DNA of 56,213 nucleotides, taken from positions 18,646 through 74,858 of the forward strand of contig SWDR01000031.1 in the NCBI GenBank assembly GCA_005116815.1, given 5' to 3'. The position numbers were made by a program, and so were the translations under genes. This document shows, piece by piece, positions 7,980 to 15,922 of the stretch (within the stretch, counting starts at the first letter, position 1; each line of letters starts with the position of its first letter). The notes beneath the pieces were generated by a model that was not told where the DNA came from, ran no database searches, and saw nothing but the letters and a program-made list of their open reading frames with translations. This DNA is from Nitrospira sp. GTDB taxonomy: Bacteria > Nitrospirota > Nitrospiria > Nitrospirales > Nitrospiraceae.

Positions 7980-9053
7980 ATGCGCTGCGCCATCGTCCAT
8001 TACCACGAAATCGCTCTCAAAGGCCGCAACCGCGAATATTTCGAGGAGCGCCTCGTCCATAATATCCAATGGATATTGAGAGACCTCGGCGTCAGACGCG
8101 TCGAGAATCTCCGCAGCCGGATTCGCGTGGTCCTGCCCGACGAGATTCCGGACCAGATCATCATCGACGCCCAAACCGATGCGACCGTCCTCATCACCGG
8201 CGACAGCGGCACAGGTAAAGAACTCTTCGCCCATGGGATCCATGCCTCCAGCCCCCGATCTAATGGCCCCTTCGTCGCGCTCAATTGCGCCGGCATTCCC
8301 GAGCACCTCCTCGAATCGGAACTCTTCGGTTATCACCAAGGTGCCTTCACAGACGCGAAACACAGCAAACCGGGACGGTTCCAACAAGCCGAAGGCGGCA
8401 CGCTCTTTCTGGACGAAATCGGTGAGATGAGTCCGTCCGCACAGGCAAAGCTCCTACGTGTTCTAGAGAGCCGCCAGGTCGATCCACTGGGCGACACACG
8501 CAGCATCCACGTCAATATTCGCGTAATCGCCGCCACAAACGAAGACTTGCCGGCCCAGATCAAAGCCGGGCGCTTCCGTCTGGACCTCTACTATCGGCTA
8601 AACGTCTACCAACTGCGCATCCCGCCGCTCCGCGAGCGGCCTGAGGATATCGAACCGATCCTGACATCGTTTCTGGAAACCGCCCGCCGCGACCATGGCT
8701 GCCGCATCAAGGGCATCACGCCAGCAGCTCTGACCATCTTGCATGGCCACGACTGGCCCGGCAACGTGAGGGAACTGCACAACGTGGTCGAAGGGCTCAC
8801 CATCACCTGTAAAGACGAGATGATCCAGCCGGACCATCTCCCAGCCTCTGTGCGAGACACCCCACCGGTGGGATCGAATGGAGAAGGCGAAAAGACCTCA
8901 CTCCTCGCCTTCGGCCTTTCGGCTCAGGAGATGGAAAAGAAACTGTTAAAAGAAGCGCTGGACCAAGCAGGCGGGAATATCTCAGAAGCAAGCAGGCTCC
9001 TCAAGATTACGCGGAATACGCTGCGGTACCGCATGGCGAAGTACCACCTCTAG
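7980..9053 (+). CDS. Chimera: ThiI N-terminal domain fused to sigma-54 activator AAA+ and Fis-type HTH
   Basis: A 357-residue protein. Residues 1-61 (IVHYHEIALKGRNREYFEER and on to RIRVVLP) look like the N-terminal ferredoxin-like domain of ThiI, the tRNA 4-thiouridine synthase. From about residue 66 it is a bacterial enhancer-binding protein: Walker A GDSGTGKE at 74-81, GAFTDA at 121-126 where GAFTGA is usual, Walker B TLFLDE at 141-146, the R-finger region, the PGNVRELHN C-terminal subdomain, and a Fis-type HTH (NISEASRLLKITRNTLRYRM, 332-351). The first roughly 20 residues of the AAA+ domain and any receiver or sensor domain are missing. There is no clear Shine-Dalgarno and a repeat abuts the start. 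It could be a true fusion, a deletion product or an assembly join near 8163-8177. Confidence 0.8.
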   Translation: MRCAIVHYHEIALKGRNREYFEERLVHNIQWILRDLGVRRVENLRSRIRVVLPDEIPDQIIIDAQTDATVLITGDSGTGKELFAHGIHASSPRSNGPFVALNCAGIPEHLLESELFGYHQGAFTDAKHSKPGRFQQAEGGTLFLDEIGEMSPSAQAKLLRVLESRQVDPLGDTRSIHVNIRVIAATNEDLPAQIKAGRFRLDLYYRLNVYQLRIPPLRERPEDIEPILTSFLETARRDHGCRIKGITPAALTILHGHDWPGNVRELHNVVEGLTITCKDEMIQPDHLPASVRDTPPVGSNGEGEKTSLLAFGLSAQEMEKKLLKEALDQAGGNISEASRLLKITRNTLRYRMAKYHL

Positions 9054-9233
9054 CAGGCTATTGAAAGAGCAGCGCACTCATACGGACCATTGATGGACGT
9101 GAGGGCTGTCCATCAACCAATCTCCCACACGCCACTCTTGCCACATACACTCACCGTGCGACTCGTTTAGGGATAAGTAGCATTTTCTAAAAAGACTTCC
9201 TGTGCGGGGAAACCACGGATATCCTACCTTCCA

Positions 9234-12200
9234 ATGAAAACGATTTTAGGAATTATGGGGCTGATGGTCGGCGGGGCGATCGGAGGGTTCTGGAACGCCC
9301 TACTCCTCTGTACGCTCGGCATATTCATCGGACATTTCATTACCACACACAAGCGCGACGATGATCCCTGGTATAAGGCCGAGCAATCCGGCAACGCCCA
9401 TATCCAGACCGAGGACATTCCCGACCTCAGCACTCACGCACAGCTCCGTGCCTACATCGCCCAGCTCACCGCTCGATTGCAGACGCTGGAACAAGAAGTC
9501 TCTCTACTCAAGCGTGGCGCCACAGTGGCGCCAGCGCCGCAACCTGATATCCCCCAGCACAGCCCGGCTGCGCCGCTTACCCAGCCGCTAGCCCCTCAAC
9601 CTGAGCCGATACAGGAATCCCCTGTACCGGACATGCCACAGGAACATGCCCTGCCTCCTCCGAGTCTGGGAACAGAGTCAGAGGTCGAGCCTGAGGCTGC
9701 CTCGGTGGTCGAGTCTACGCCCGAATCTGTGGCCGTCTCCTCGCCAAAAACCTGGTGGCCGGCCGAGGAGCACGTGCCTGCACCATCGAGCGAGGAACCG
9801 GCGCCAATTGCGGCGGACACCGTCACGGCTCCTTCCCTGTTTTCACGCCTCGTCTCCGGAAACATCGTGGCGAAGGTCGGAGTCGTCATTCTATTCTTTG
9901 GCGTCGGCTTCCTACTCAAGTTCGCCTACGACTATGGACTCCTTCCGCCGGAAGTCCGCCTCATCGGTGTCGCGATCGCCGCCGCCCTCCTCTTCAGATT
10001 CGGATGGACGATCCTTGAAACGCGACGGCTCTACGGGTTGATTCTGCAAGGTGGCGCGAGCGGGTTGGCCTATATCGATATTTTCTTCGCGTTGAAGACG
10101 TACGGGTTCATCAGCCCCGCGGCCGGCTTCGGGCTGTTCGTCGCCTTAGGCGTTGCCACAACCGTCCTCGCCGTCAGGCAGGACGCAAAACCCCTCGCGG
10201 TGTTTGGTCTCATGGGTGCATTCCTGGCGCCGATCCTCGCCTCGACCGGAAGCGGAAACCATGTCCTCCTCTTCTCCTATTACACCTTGCTCAGCATCTT
10301 CATTCTCGGGGTGAGCTGGTTCAAGTCGTGGCGTGAACTGAACCTCACCGGTTGGGCGTTTACCTTCCCCATCGGCCTCTTCTGGGGATGGTCCCACTAC
10401 CGACCGGAGCTGTTCGCAACCGTGGAACCCTTCGTGCTGATTTTTTTCGGCATCTATCTGATTATTCCGATCCTCTTTGCCACACGCCAGCCGCCCGAGT
10501 TGAAAGGATTTGTCGACGGCACGCTCGTGTTTGGCACACCGGCCGCCACCGCCTTCATGCAATCCGGCTTGGTCGAAGGCATGCCGTACGGGCTGGCCTG
10601 GAGCGCTGCCATTACGAGCGCCCTCTACGGCACACTTGCCGTCCTCGTCATTAAACGCGAGAACATGCGCCTCCTGGGTGAGACCTACTGTGCCCTATCC
10701 GTTGGACTCGGCACGCTGGCCATTTTCTTTGCGTTCGGCGCCTACACGACGTTCGCGCTATGGACGATCGAGGGTGCGGCGATTCTCTGGGTCGGGTTGC
10801 GTCAAGGAACGGCGCTGGCGCGCCTCTTCGGCCTCCTCGTCCAAATAGCCGGCGCCCTGTATTTCTTCATCGATTATGGCCACTATGACCGCAGTTCGCC
10901 GTTGTTCAACGACGCAGTCCTGGGCTGCGCCATCATCGCCGGCGCCTCTATCCTCTCGGCCGTGCTCATGCGCCAGGAGGCAGATCGGATTTCAGCAAAC
11001 GAGCGCGTACTCGGCAACGCGATGCTGCTCTGGGGTGCCGCATGGTGGTCCTTGGGCGGTCTTGATGCGATCCACCACGGCGTATCCCACATGACTCAGG
11101 CAGCCGTGGCCATCCTTTTCTTCTCAGCAACGTTGGCAGCGACCGAGCGCATCGGGGCAGGCAGCGGCTGGACGATGCTGCGCGGCCTGTCCTCCGTCCA
11201 TCCCCTCGTCCTCGCATGTGCCGCGTTCGCCCAGCTCACGACTGGAGTAGCCCATCCGCTAGCCGACAACGGGTGGCTCGCCTGGCCCACCGGGCTCGGT
11301 ATCCTCTTCTGGACATTACACCGTCAGCGGCGGGACGGCTTCGAACTGGCTGCCGACGCACGCGATGGTGGAGGCTGGCTGATCCTCATCAGCATCGCGA
11401 CCTGGGAAGCAGGCTGGCTCTTCCAGGAAAAACACTACCTCTACTGCATGCTCCTGGCTGCGGTCGGTGCCGTGACTGGCTACCTGCGATTCCACTTACG
11501 AGAGCGAGACCAGACCGATACGCTCGCACTGGGAAACCTGTTGCTTCTATGGGCTGCCGCCTTCTGGTTCGCTGCCGGATTAGGGTGGATTCATGAACAA
11601 TGGCCTGATGCGAGGGCCATTGGAGTGGCCATCCTCTTCTTCTCGGCAACGTTTGCGGTGACCGAACATATCGGAGTGCGCAGTCGTTGGATTGCCCTGC
11701 GCTGTTTGTCTGCTGTTCATCCCATTGTGCTCATGCTCGCCGCCCTCGCACAGGCCTCAGCCGGCGTCGCTCATCCGTTGGCCGACAACGGGTGGCTCGC
11801 ATGGCCCACCGGGTTAGGCGTGCTCTTCTGGACGCTGCATCGTCAACGCCGCGACAGCTTCGATGTCGGCATCGACATTCGGACTGCGGCAGGTTGGGTG
11901 GTCCTGATCGGTATTGCCACCTGGGAAGCAGAATGGCTCCTCGTCGAAAAGCGCTACGTCCAGTGTTTACTCCTGGCCTTGGCGGGTTACGTGGCAGGCT
12001 ACCTGCGATTCCATTTACGGGAACGCGGCCAAGCCGATGTCCTCACCATCAGCAACGTGCTGCTCACGTGGGCTACGGTTTTTTGGTTTATGGCTGGACT
12101 GGGGTGGATCCACGAGAATGTCTCCGATACAAGAGCCATCGTGATCGCGCTGGCTTTTGTGGGAGCGTCCAGTCTCCTATACGAACTCGCCGCAGGATGG

Positions 12201-13166
12201 CTCACATGGCCTGCACTGCGCTGGCACGCACTGACCCTGTGGATTGCGATGCCGCTTGCCGCAGGCTTGCAAGTCCTGCAAGCCACTCATCCGCTTGGGA
12301 ATGAGGGTTGGGCTGCATGGCCATTTGCTTGGGCCTGTGCCATGTACGGCCTCTACCATGAAGAACGCGAAGGCAGACAGGTCCTCTCCACACCTCGCCA
12401 TGCGATGGGCTTGTGGCTTCCCATCGCCCTTGCGACCTGGGAATTGCACTACTGGACAGAAACCTGGAACCTTGGTCATGCATGGCACACCGCCGTACTG
12501 GCCTTGCCATCGACAGCAGTTCTCATTGCCGCGTTACACCCCTGTCACAGAAATCGTTGGCCGCTTGAGACGCGATGGCCACTGTACCGTGACTTCCTTC
12601 TGACTCCAGTCGCTTGCGCAATCGGACTGTGGACACTCGTCGCAAATCTAAAAGAGCCTGGCTCCATGTCGCCGATTTCATACCTGCCCCTCCTCAACCC
12701 GCTCGACCTCATGATCGCGGCCTCACTCTTTGCGCTCGCAACATGGAGACGTTCGATCAAAGATCATCGCACCACCGCGTTTCTGGACAAGGTACTCGCC
12801 GTGTTGGGATTCATTTGGCTCAACGCAATCGCATTTCGCAGTATCCATTATTGGGCGGATGTTCCCTACCGTCTCGACCGATTGCTCGACGACATGCTGG
12901 TCCAGGCCACACTCTCCATCCTCTGGACCAGCACCGCGCTGGTGCTCATGGTCGTGGCCGGGCGCCGCATGAAACGGCAGCTGTGGCTCATCGGCGCCGG
13001 GCTGCTCGGAATCGTCGTCGCCAAGCTGTTCCTAGTCGATCTGGCCAATTCCGGCACGATCGCGCGGATCGTCTCGTTTCTTGTCGTTGGGGTACTCCTC
13101 CTTGTCATTGGATACGTCGCACCGGTTCCACCCGGCGAGCAAGAGGCCGATGCTAAACGCTCATGA
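9234..13166 (+). CDS. Giant DUF2339 polytopic membrane protein with three tandem 173-residue units
   Basis: A 1310-residue integral membrane protein of the DUF2339 family; function unknown. Two N-terminal helices (about 1-35) are followed by a coiled-coil segment (LRAYIAQLTARLQTLEQEVS) and a Pro/Glu-rich linker (about 95-200). Then comes the family core starting near SGNIVAKVGVVILFFGVGFLLK, with well over 25 predicted helices. Residues of about 594-1120 contain three tandem units of 173 residues beginning at nucleotides 11013, 11532 and 12051 (period 519 bp). Units 1 and 2 are very similar (shared HPLADNGWLAWPTGLG); unit 3 is divergent. A roughly 180-bp leader separates it from the preceding gene. 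Confidence 0.85.
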   Translation: MKTILGIMGLMVGGAIGGFWNALLLCTLGIFIGHFITTHKRDDDPWYKAEQSGNAHIQTEDIPDLSTHAQLRAYIAQLTARLQTLEQEVSLLKRGATVAPAPQPDIPQHSPAAPLTQPLAPQPEPIQESPVPDMPQEHALPPPSLGTESEVEPEAASVVESTPESVAVSSPKTWWPAEEHVPAPSSEEPAPIAADTVTAPSLFSRLVSGNIVAKVGVVILFFGVGFLLKFAYDYGLLPPEVRLIGVAIAAALLFRFGWTILETRRLYGLILQGGASGLAYIDIFFALKTYGFISPAAGFGLFVALGVATTVLAVRQDAKPLAVFGLMGAFLAPILASTGSGNHVLLFSYYTLLSIFILGVSWFKSWRELNLTGWAFTFPIGLFWGWSHYRPELFATVEPFVLIFFGIYLIIPILFATRQPPELKGFVDGTLVFGTPAATAFMQSGLVEGMPYGLAWSAAITSALYGTLAVLVIKRENMRLLGETYCALSVGLGTLAIFFAFGAYTTFALWTIEGAAILWVGLRQGTALARLFGLLVQIAGALYFFIDYGHYDRSSPLFNDAVLGCAIIAGASILSAVLMRQEADRISANERVLGNAMLLWGAAWWSLGGLDAIHHGVSHMTQAAVAILFFSATLAATERIGAGSGWTMLRGLSSVHPLVLACAAFAQLTTGVAHPLADNGWLAWPTGLGILFWTLHRQRRDGFELAADARDGGGWLILISIATWEAGWLFQEKHYLYCMLLAAVGAVTGYLRFHLRERDQTDTLALGNLLLLWAAAFWFAAGLGWIHEQWPDARAIGVAILFFSATFAVTEHIGVRSRWIALRCLSAVHPIVLMLAALAQASAGVAHPLADNGWLAWPTGLGVLFWTLHRQRRDSFDVGIDIRTAAGWVVLIGIATWEAEWLLVEKRYVQCLLLALAGYVAGYLRFHLRERGQADVLTISNVLLTWATVFWFMAGLGWIHENVSDTRAIVIALAFVGASSLLYELAAGWLTWPALRWHALTLWIAMPLAAGLQVLQATHPLGNEGWAAWPFAWACAMYGLYHEEREGRQVLSTPRHAMGLWLPIALATWELHYWTETWNLGHAWHTAVLALPSTAVLIAALHPCHRNRWPLETRWPLYRDFLLTPVACAIGLWTLVANLKEPGSMSPISYLPLLNPLDLMIAASLFALATWRRSIKDHRTTAFLDKVLAVLGFIWLNAIAFRSIHYWADVPYRLDRLLDDMLVQATLSILWTSTALVLMVVAGRRMKRQLWLIGAGLLGIVVAKLFLVDLANSGTIARIVSFLVVGVLLLVIGYVAPVPPGEQEADAKRS
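11013..12569 (+). repeat. In-frame tandem repeat, three units of 519 bp
   Basis: Inside the DUF2339 gene, homologous positions recur at exactly 519-bp spacing: GGCAAC at 11013, GGAAAC at 11532, AGCAAC at 12051. The first two units share long near-identical DNA stretches (for example GCCGACAACGGGTGGCTCGC near 11262 and 11781); the third is diverged. The unit encodes four to five membrane helices and a conserved YLRFHLRER loop. The right boundary is approximate. Confidence 0.8.
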
Positions 13167-13661
13167 AGAACATGGTTTGATCAGACGCCCGGCCAGCAAT
13201 GGTCTCCCAAGCGCTCATCGCAGCCAGATGCTAGGTCAAGAAATGACCTGGCAAACTCACACCTCGCATTATTTATCGGAAAATGGCGGAGGAGGCAAGA
13301 TTTGAAAACCCTGAAGCCCTAGAGGCCATAGGGCTCAACGGTACCCTATCGTCTCAATCTCAATCACTTAGAGAGGAGTCAGACGCCTCCACCACTGTAT
13401 GACCTGAATTGAGACAGTGAATTGCACATTCGCAGCCTTTCCTTTTCATCTGGTCTGTCTCGTTTGTCTGGTTGGCCAGACCGGAAATCCGACCAGAAAA
13501 ACCAGACAGACGAGACCGCACGTTGCACGAGCACAGGAGGCCCGCTAGCCTGGCCACTCCCTCTCGTTCCCTCCGTCCCCCGATCAGCAAACGCGCTGCA
13601 TCCGATATATAATATGGTGGAGTCCAGCCAGGTGCCGAGGTCTACAGAACCGGAGGCGCGT
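13167..13661. other. 495-bp intergenic region with an inverted repeat and a TATAAT box
   Basis: No convincing gene lies here. It holds a 17-bp inverted repeat with one mismatch (13457-13473 GTCTCGTTTGTCTGGTT against 13500-13516), in a tract of degenerate GTCTG/CTGGTT words. A fragment resembling family B occurs at about 13517-13541 (GTTGCACGAGCACAGG). A TATAAT box is at 13608-13613, about 50 bp before the dioxygenase start, but no good -35 partner is visible. Codons upstream of 13662 in the dioxygenase frame do not resemble coding sequence. Confidence 0.5.
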
Positions 13662-14864
13662 ATGAAACAGACGACGCCCGTTCCCCTCGTTCTCTCCGAT
13701 TACGAGATCACGCCCGAACAGGGGTTTCTTCCACGGGACCCTCAAGAGCAACTGCTCGACTGTCCCACATTGAATCAGCTCGGGCACGAGCTGCCGAAAT
13801 TGCTCAGCGCCCGCATGGTTCGGCGGTTCATCGATGAGCAACCCACGCTGCTGCCCTCCGTGCCTGCCTCCTGGCGGATCGAAGACTATCGAGCCGCGAT
13901 GCGAATCCTCTCGTTTGCGGGCCATGCCTATGTCTGGGAAGTGCCGGAGCAACCGGCCAATACCTTGCCGCCCCAACTGGCTCAACCCTGGCACCAGATC
14001 GCTAAGTACCTCGGCCGGCCGCCGGTGCTCTCCTACGCCTCCTATGCCCTCGACAACTGGCGGCGACTCGATCCTGCCAAGCCAATTCAGCTCGACAACA
14101 TGGTCTTGTTGCAGAACTTTCTCGGTGGGCTCGACGAAGAATGGTTTGTCGTCGTACACATCCAAATCGAACGGGAAGCAGGGCCGGGGCTCGCAGGACT
14201 CGTACGGGCGGTGAATGGCGCGATCTCGGATAAGGAAGATGACACGTTGCAGGGGCTCGCCTCGCTGGCGCGGGCACAAGAGGCGATGCGCGACACCTTG
14301 CTCAGGATGAAAGAACGCTGCGATCCCTATGTGTACTACAACCGCGTGCGGCCCTACATCCACGCCTGGAAGAATAATCCTGCGCTCCCCAACGGCCTCA
14401 GGTACGAAGGAGTCTTGGCATATGAGGGACACCCGCAACAGTTCCGCGGCGAGACCGGCGCCCAAAGCTCCATTGTGCCCTGCCTCGATGCCGGACTGGG
14501 CATCACCCATGCGCCAGATCCTTTGACCGTGTACCTACAAGAGATGCGCGACTACATGCCTCCGCGCCACCGGACATTCATCCAGGCTCTGGAAGAGACC
14601 AAGGATCAGCAGGGCCGACCGGTGCTCTCCGGCTATGTTCGCGATCGCACAGTCAGCCGTCCCGATCTCTGGACGGCCTACTGCCGCTGCGTCGATCTGC
14701 TCGCGCAGTTCCGCGACATCCACATCGGTTATGCCGACAGTTACATTCACCGGCAACATCAATCCCACGCAAGCAATCCCACCGCCGTCGGGACAGGCGG
14801 AACACCCTTCATGACCTATCTCCAAAAACATCTGGATGAAACCAGGCAGGCAATCGCCGGGTAG
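13662..14864 (+). CDS. Indoleamine 2,3-dioxygenase-like haem protein
   Basis: A 400-residue protein matching the length and architecture of IDO, the monomeric haem enzyme that opens the indole ring of tryptophan to N-formylkynurenine. Visible family landmarks are VPCLDAGLGI, the MRDYMPPRHRTFIQALEE segment, a proximal haem-ligand histidine in FRDIHIGYADSYI (H354) and the C-terminal GTGGTPFMTYLQKH, which corresponds to GTGGTDLMNFLK of mammalian IDO1. The ATG at 13662 has CGGAGG 5-6 bases upstream; a frame open to 13422 has no family similarity. No other kynurenine-pathway gene is adjacent, so the physiological role is open. It is convergent with the toxin gene. Confidence 0.85.
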   Translation: MKQTTPVPLVLSDYEITPEQGFLPRDPQEQLLDCPTLNQLGHELPKLLSARMVRRFIDEQPTLLPSVPASWRIEDYRAAMRILSFAGHAYVWEVPEQPANTLPPQLAQPWHQIAKYLGRPPVLSYASYALDNWRRLDPAKPIQLDNMVLLQNFLGGLDEEWFVVVHIQIEREAGPGLAGLVRAVNGAISDKEDDTLQGLASLARAQEAMRDTLLRMKERCDPYVYYNRVRPYIHAWKNNPALPNGLRYEGVLAYEGHPQQFRGETGAQSSIVPCLDAGLGITHAPDPLTVYLQEMRDYMPPRHRTFIQALEETKDQQGRPVLSGYVRDRTVSRPDLWTAYCRCVDLLAQFRDIHIGYADSYIHRQHQSHASNPTAVGTGGTPFMTYLQKHLDETRQAIAG

Positions 14865-15013
14865 CGTATCTCGAAGAGACCGTCGCTCGTGACACGTGAC
14901 GCGTAGTTGTGAACGGGAAGGTACGAGGAATGAACGACACTGGAGAAGTGCACGTTCTGCGAGCAAGAAAGACCCTCTAGCCGCGCACAACCCCATCATT
15001 CTGAATACCGCGT

Positions 15014-15274
15014 TCAGAGCTTTCGCTCATAGTCCTGATGACTGCCAATCCAAAGCCATGTGACGGTATCCCCATCCACGATCCCCAATGCACGATAGCC
15101 CAGGGTGATACGGACGGACCACACTCGATCATCTTGGTTGACGCACTTAAAGTGGAGAGAGGGATGAATGGGAGATTGCTTCCAGAGGAAGAACGCCTTG
15201 CGCGCGGCCTGACGAATGTGGTCGGGAAGACGATAGTACGCTTCCCAAAAGCTGGGTAGCGTATGGGAGGTCAA
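15014..15274 (-). CDS. ParE/RelE-like toxin of a type II toxin-antitoxin pair
   Basis: An 86-residue basic protein with the RelE/ParE-type core: FWEAYYRLPDHIRQAARKAF, then SVRITLGYRALGIVDGDTV and WLWIGSHQDYERKL at the C-terminus. That ending is typical of ParE/HigB-like toxins, which act on mRNA at the ribosome or on gyrase; the target is not deducible. The start is TTG at 15274, overlapping the TGA of the antitoxin as TTGA, so the pair is translationally coupled with the antitoxin first. Confidence 0.78.
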   Translation of the reverse strand: MTSHTLPSFWEAYYRLPDHIRQAARKAFFLWKQSPIHPSLHFKCVNQDDRVWSVRITLGYRALGIVDGDTVTWLWIGSHQDYERKL

Positions 15275-15498
15275 AGCTTGTCAAAATCCATTGGAGTGGC
15301 GTTCCCTGCGGTCACCTCCGCTCGGGCCTTGCGCGCAGCTGCCGCCAGAAAGTTCTGACTCCGGCCAAACAGCTCGTCCCATTGCTCGTTATCGTTCGCC
15401 TCGACCACAAGTTGACGCAATGCTTCGAGCACCTGCACCTGCGCCTCTTCCGGCAAACGTTCAAGCAACTTGATCGCTGTTTCTGTGGTCTGACTCAT
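15271..15498 (-). CDS. Antitoxin of the type II pair
   Basis: A 75-residue acidic helical protein with a LLERLPEEAQVQVLEALRQL motif common in small antitoxins that pair with RelE/ParE toxins, and a C-terminal tail that would wrap the toxin. The ATG at 15498 has GGGAGG at a 6-base spacing; the ATG at 15504 is too close to it. It lies directly upstream of the toxin with a 4-base overlap. Such antitoxins usually autorepress, but I see no clear operator. Confidence 0.75.
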   Translation of the reverse strand: MSQTTETAIKLLERLPEEAQVQVLEALRQLVVEANDNEQWDELFGRSQNFLAAAARKARAEVTAGNATPMDFDKL

Positions 15499-15546
15499 GG
15501 GCATCCTCCCTCTTTTGCTACTTTAGCAGAGGTCCGTGAAAACCTC

Positions 15547-15674
15547 TAGCAGGCTGTTGAAAAAGTCCGCCAACTTCGTTCTCGCATCGTTCAGACCCTC
15601 AACGTACCCCAAGGGTACGCCTCGGCCCTTCACTCGCTGCGGCCTTGCTGAACGGTCTTTCTGAACAGCCTGCG
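15547..15674. repeat. Family A hairpin repeat, copy 2
   Basis: Begins CTAGCAGGCTGTTGAAAAAG and ends CTGAACAGCCTGC, so the outer stem is GCAGGCTGTT paired with AACAGCCTGC. The centre is CCTCAACGTACCC-caa-GGGTACGCCTCGG. It lies upstream of the antitoxin gene on the opposite side from its coding region. It is the first of two copies in near-tandem, separated by about 75 bp. Confidence 0.88.
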
Positions 15675-15749
15675 ACTACTTCTGAGAGCGCCCGAGATTG
15701 TTCTGGCATGAGCATTACCTCAGTGGTCTGATAGCTTGTCAACAACCTC

Positions 15750-15922
15750 TAGCAGGATGCTCAAAAAGTCCGTCCAGCGAGGCGCAACGATCGACCACTC
15801 ACTTAGGGGTGGTTGGGACGATCCCAACTGCGCGCGTCCAACGAGGGGAGTCCGCGACCGCGCGCTGCGCGAGCAAAGGGATCGTCCCAACCACCCCGCT
15901 CTCTTTTTCAGCATCCGCCTAG
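15750..15922. repeat. Family A hairpin repeat, copy 3, with a replaced interior
   Basis: The outer arms are those of family A (TAGCAGGATGCTCAAAAAGTCCG, split by position 15772, and TTTTTCAGCATCC). The interior instead carries a perfect 20-bp inverted repeat: 15806-15825 GGGGTGGTTGGGACGATCCC against 15878-15897. That inverted repeat encloses a family B unit at 15828-15880. The right end supplies the TAG stop of mutS2 (minus strand, 15919-15921). Confidence 0.85.
15828..15880. repeat. Family B repeat, copy nested in family A copy 3
   Basis: The left arm CTGCGCGCGTCCAACGAGGG is identical over 20 bases to 36856-36875, and the right arm CGCTGCGCGAGCAAAGG resembles GTTGCGCGAGCACAGG at about 36887-36907. 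It is GC-rich with an imperfect internal dyad. Confidence 0.75.

Noticed and set aside
15547-15922. Two neighbouring repeats as a short CRISPR-like array
   Set aside because: Only two copies of about 125-170 bp with different interiors and palindromic ends; no regular short repeat-spacer pattern and no cas genes.
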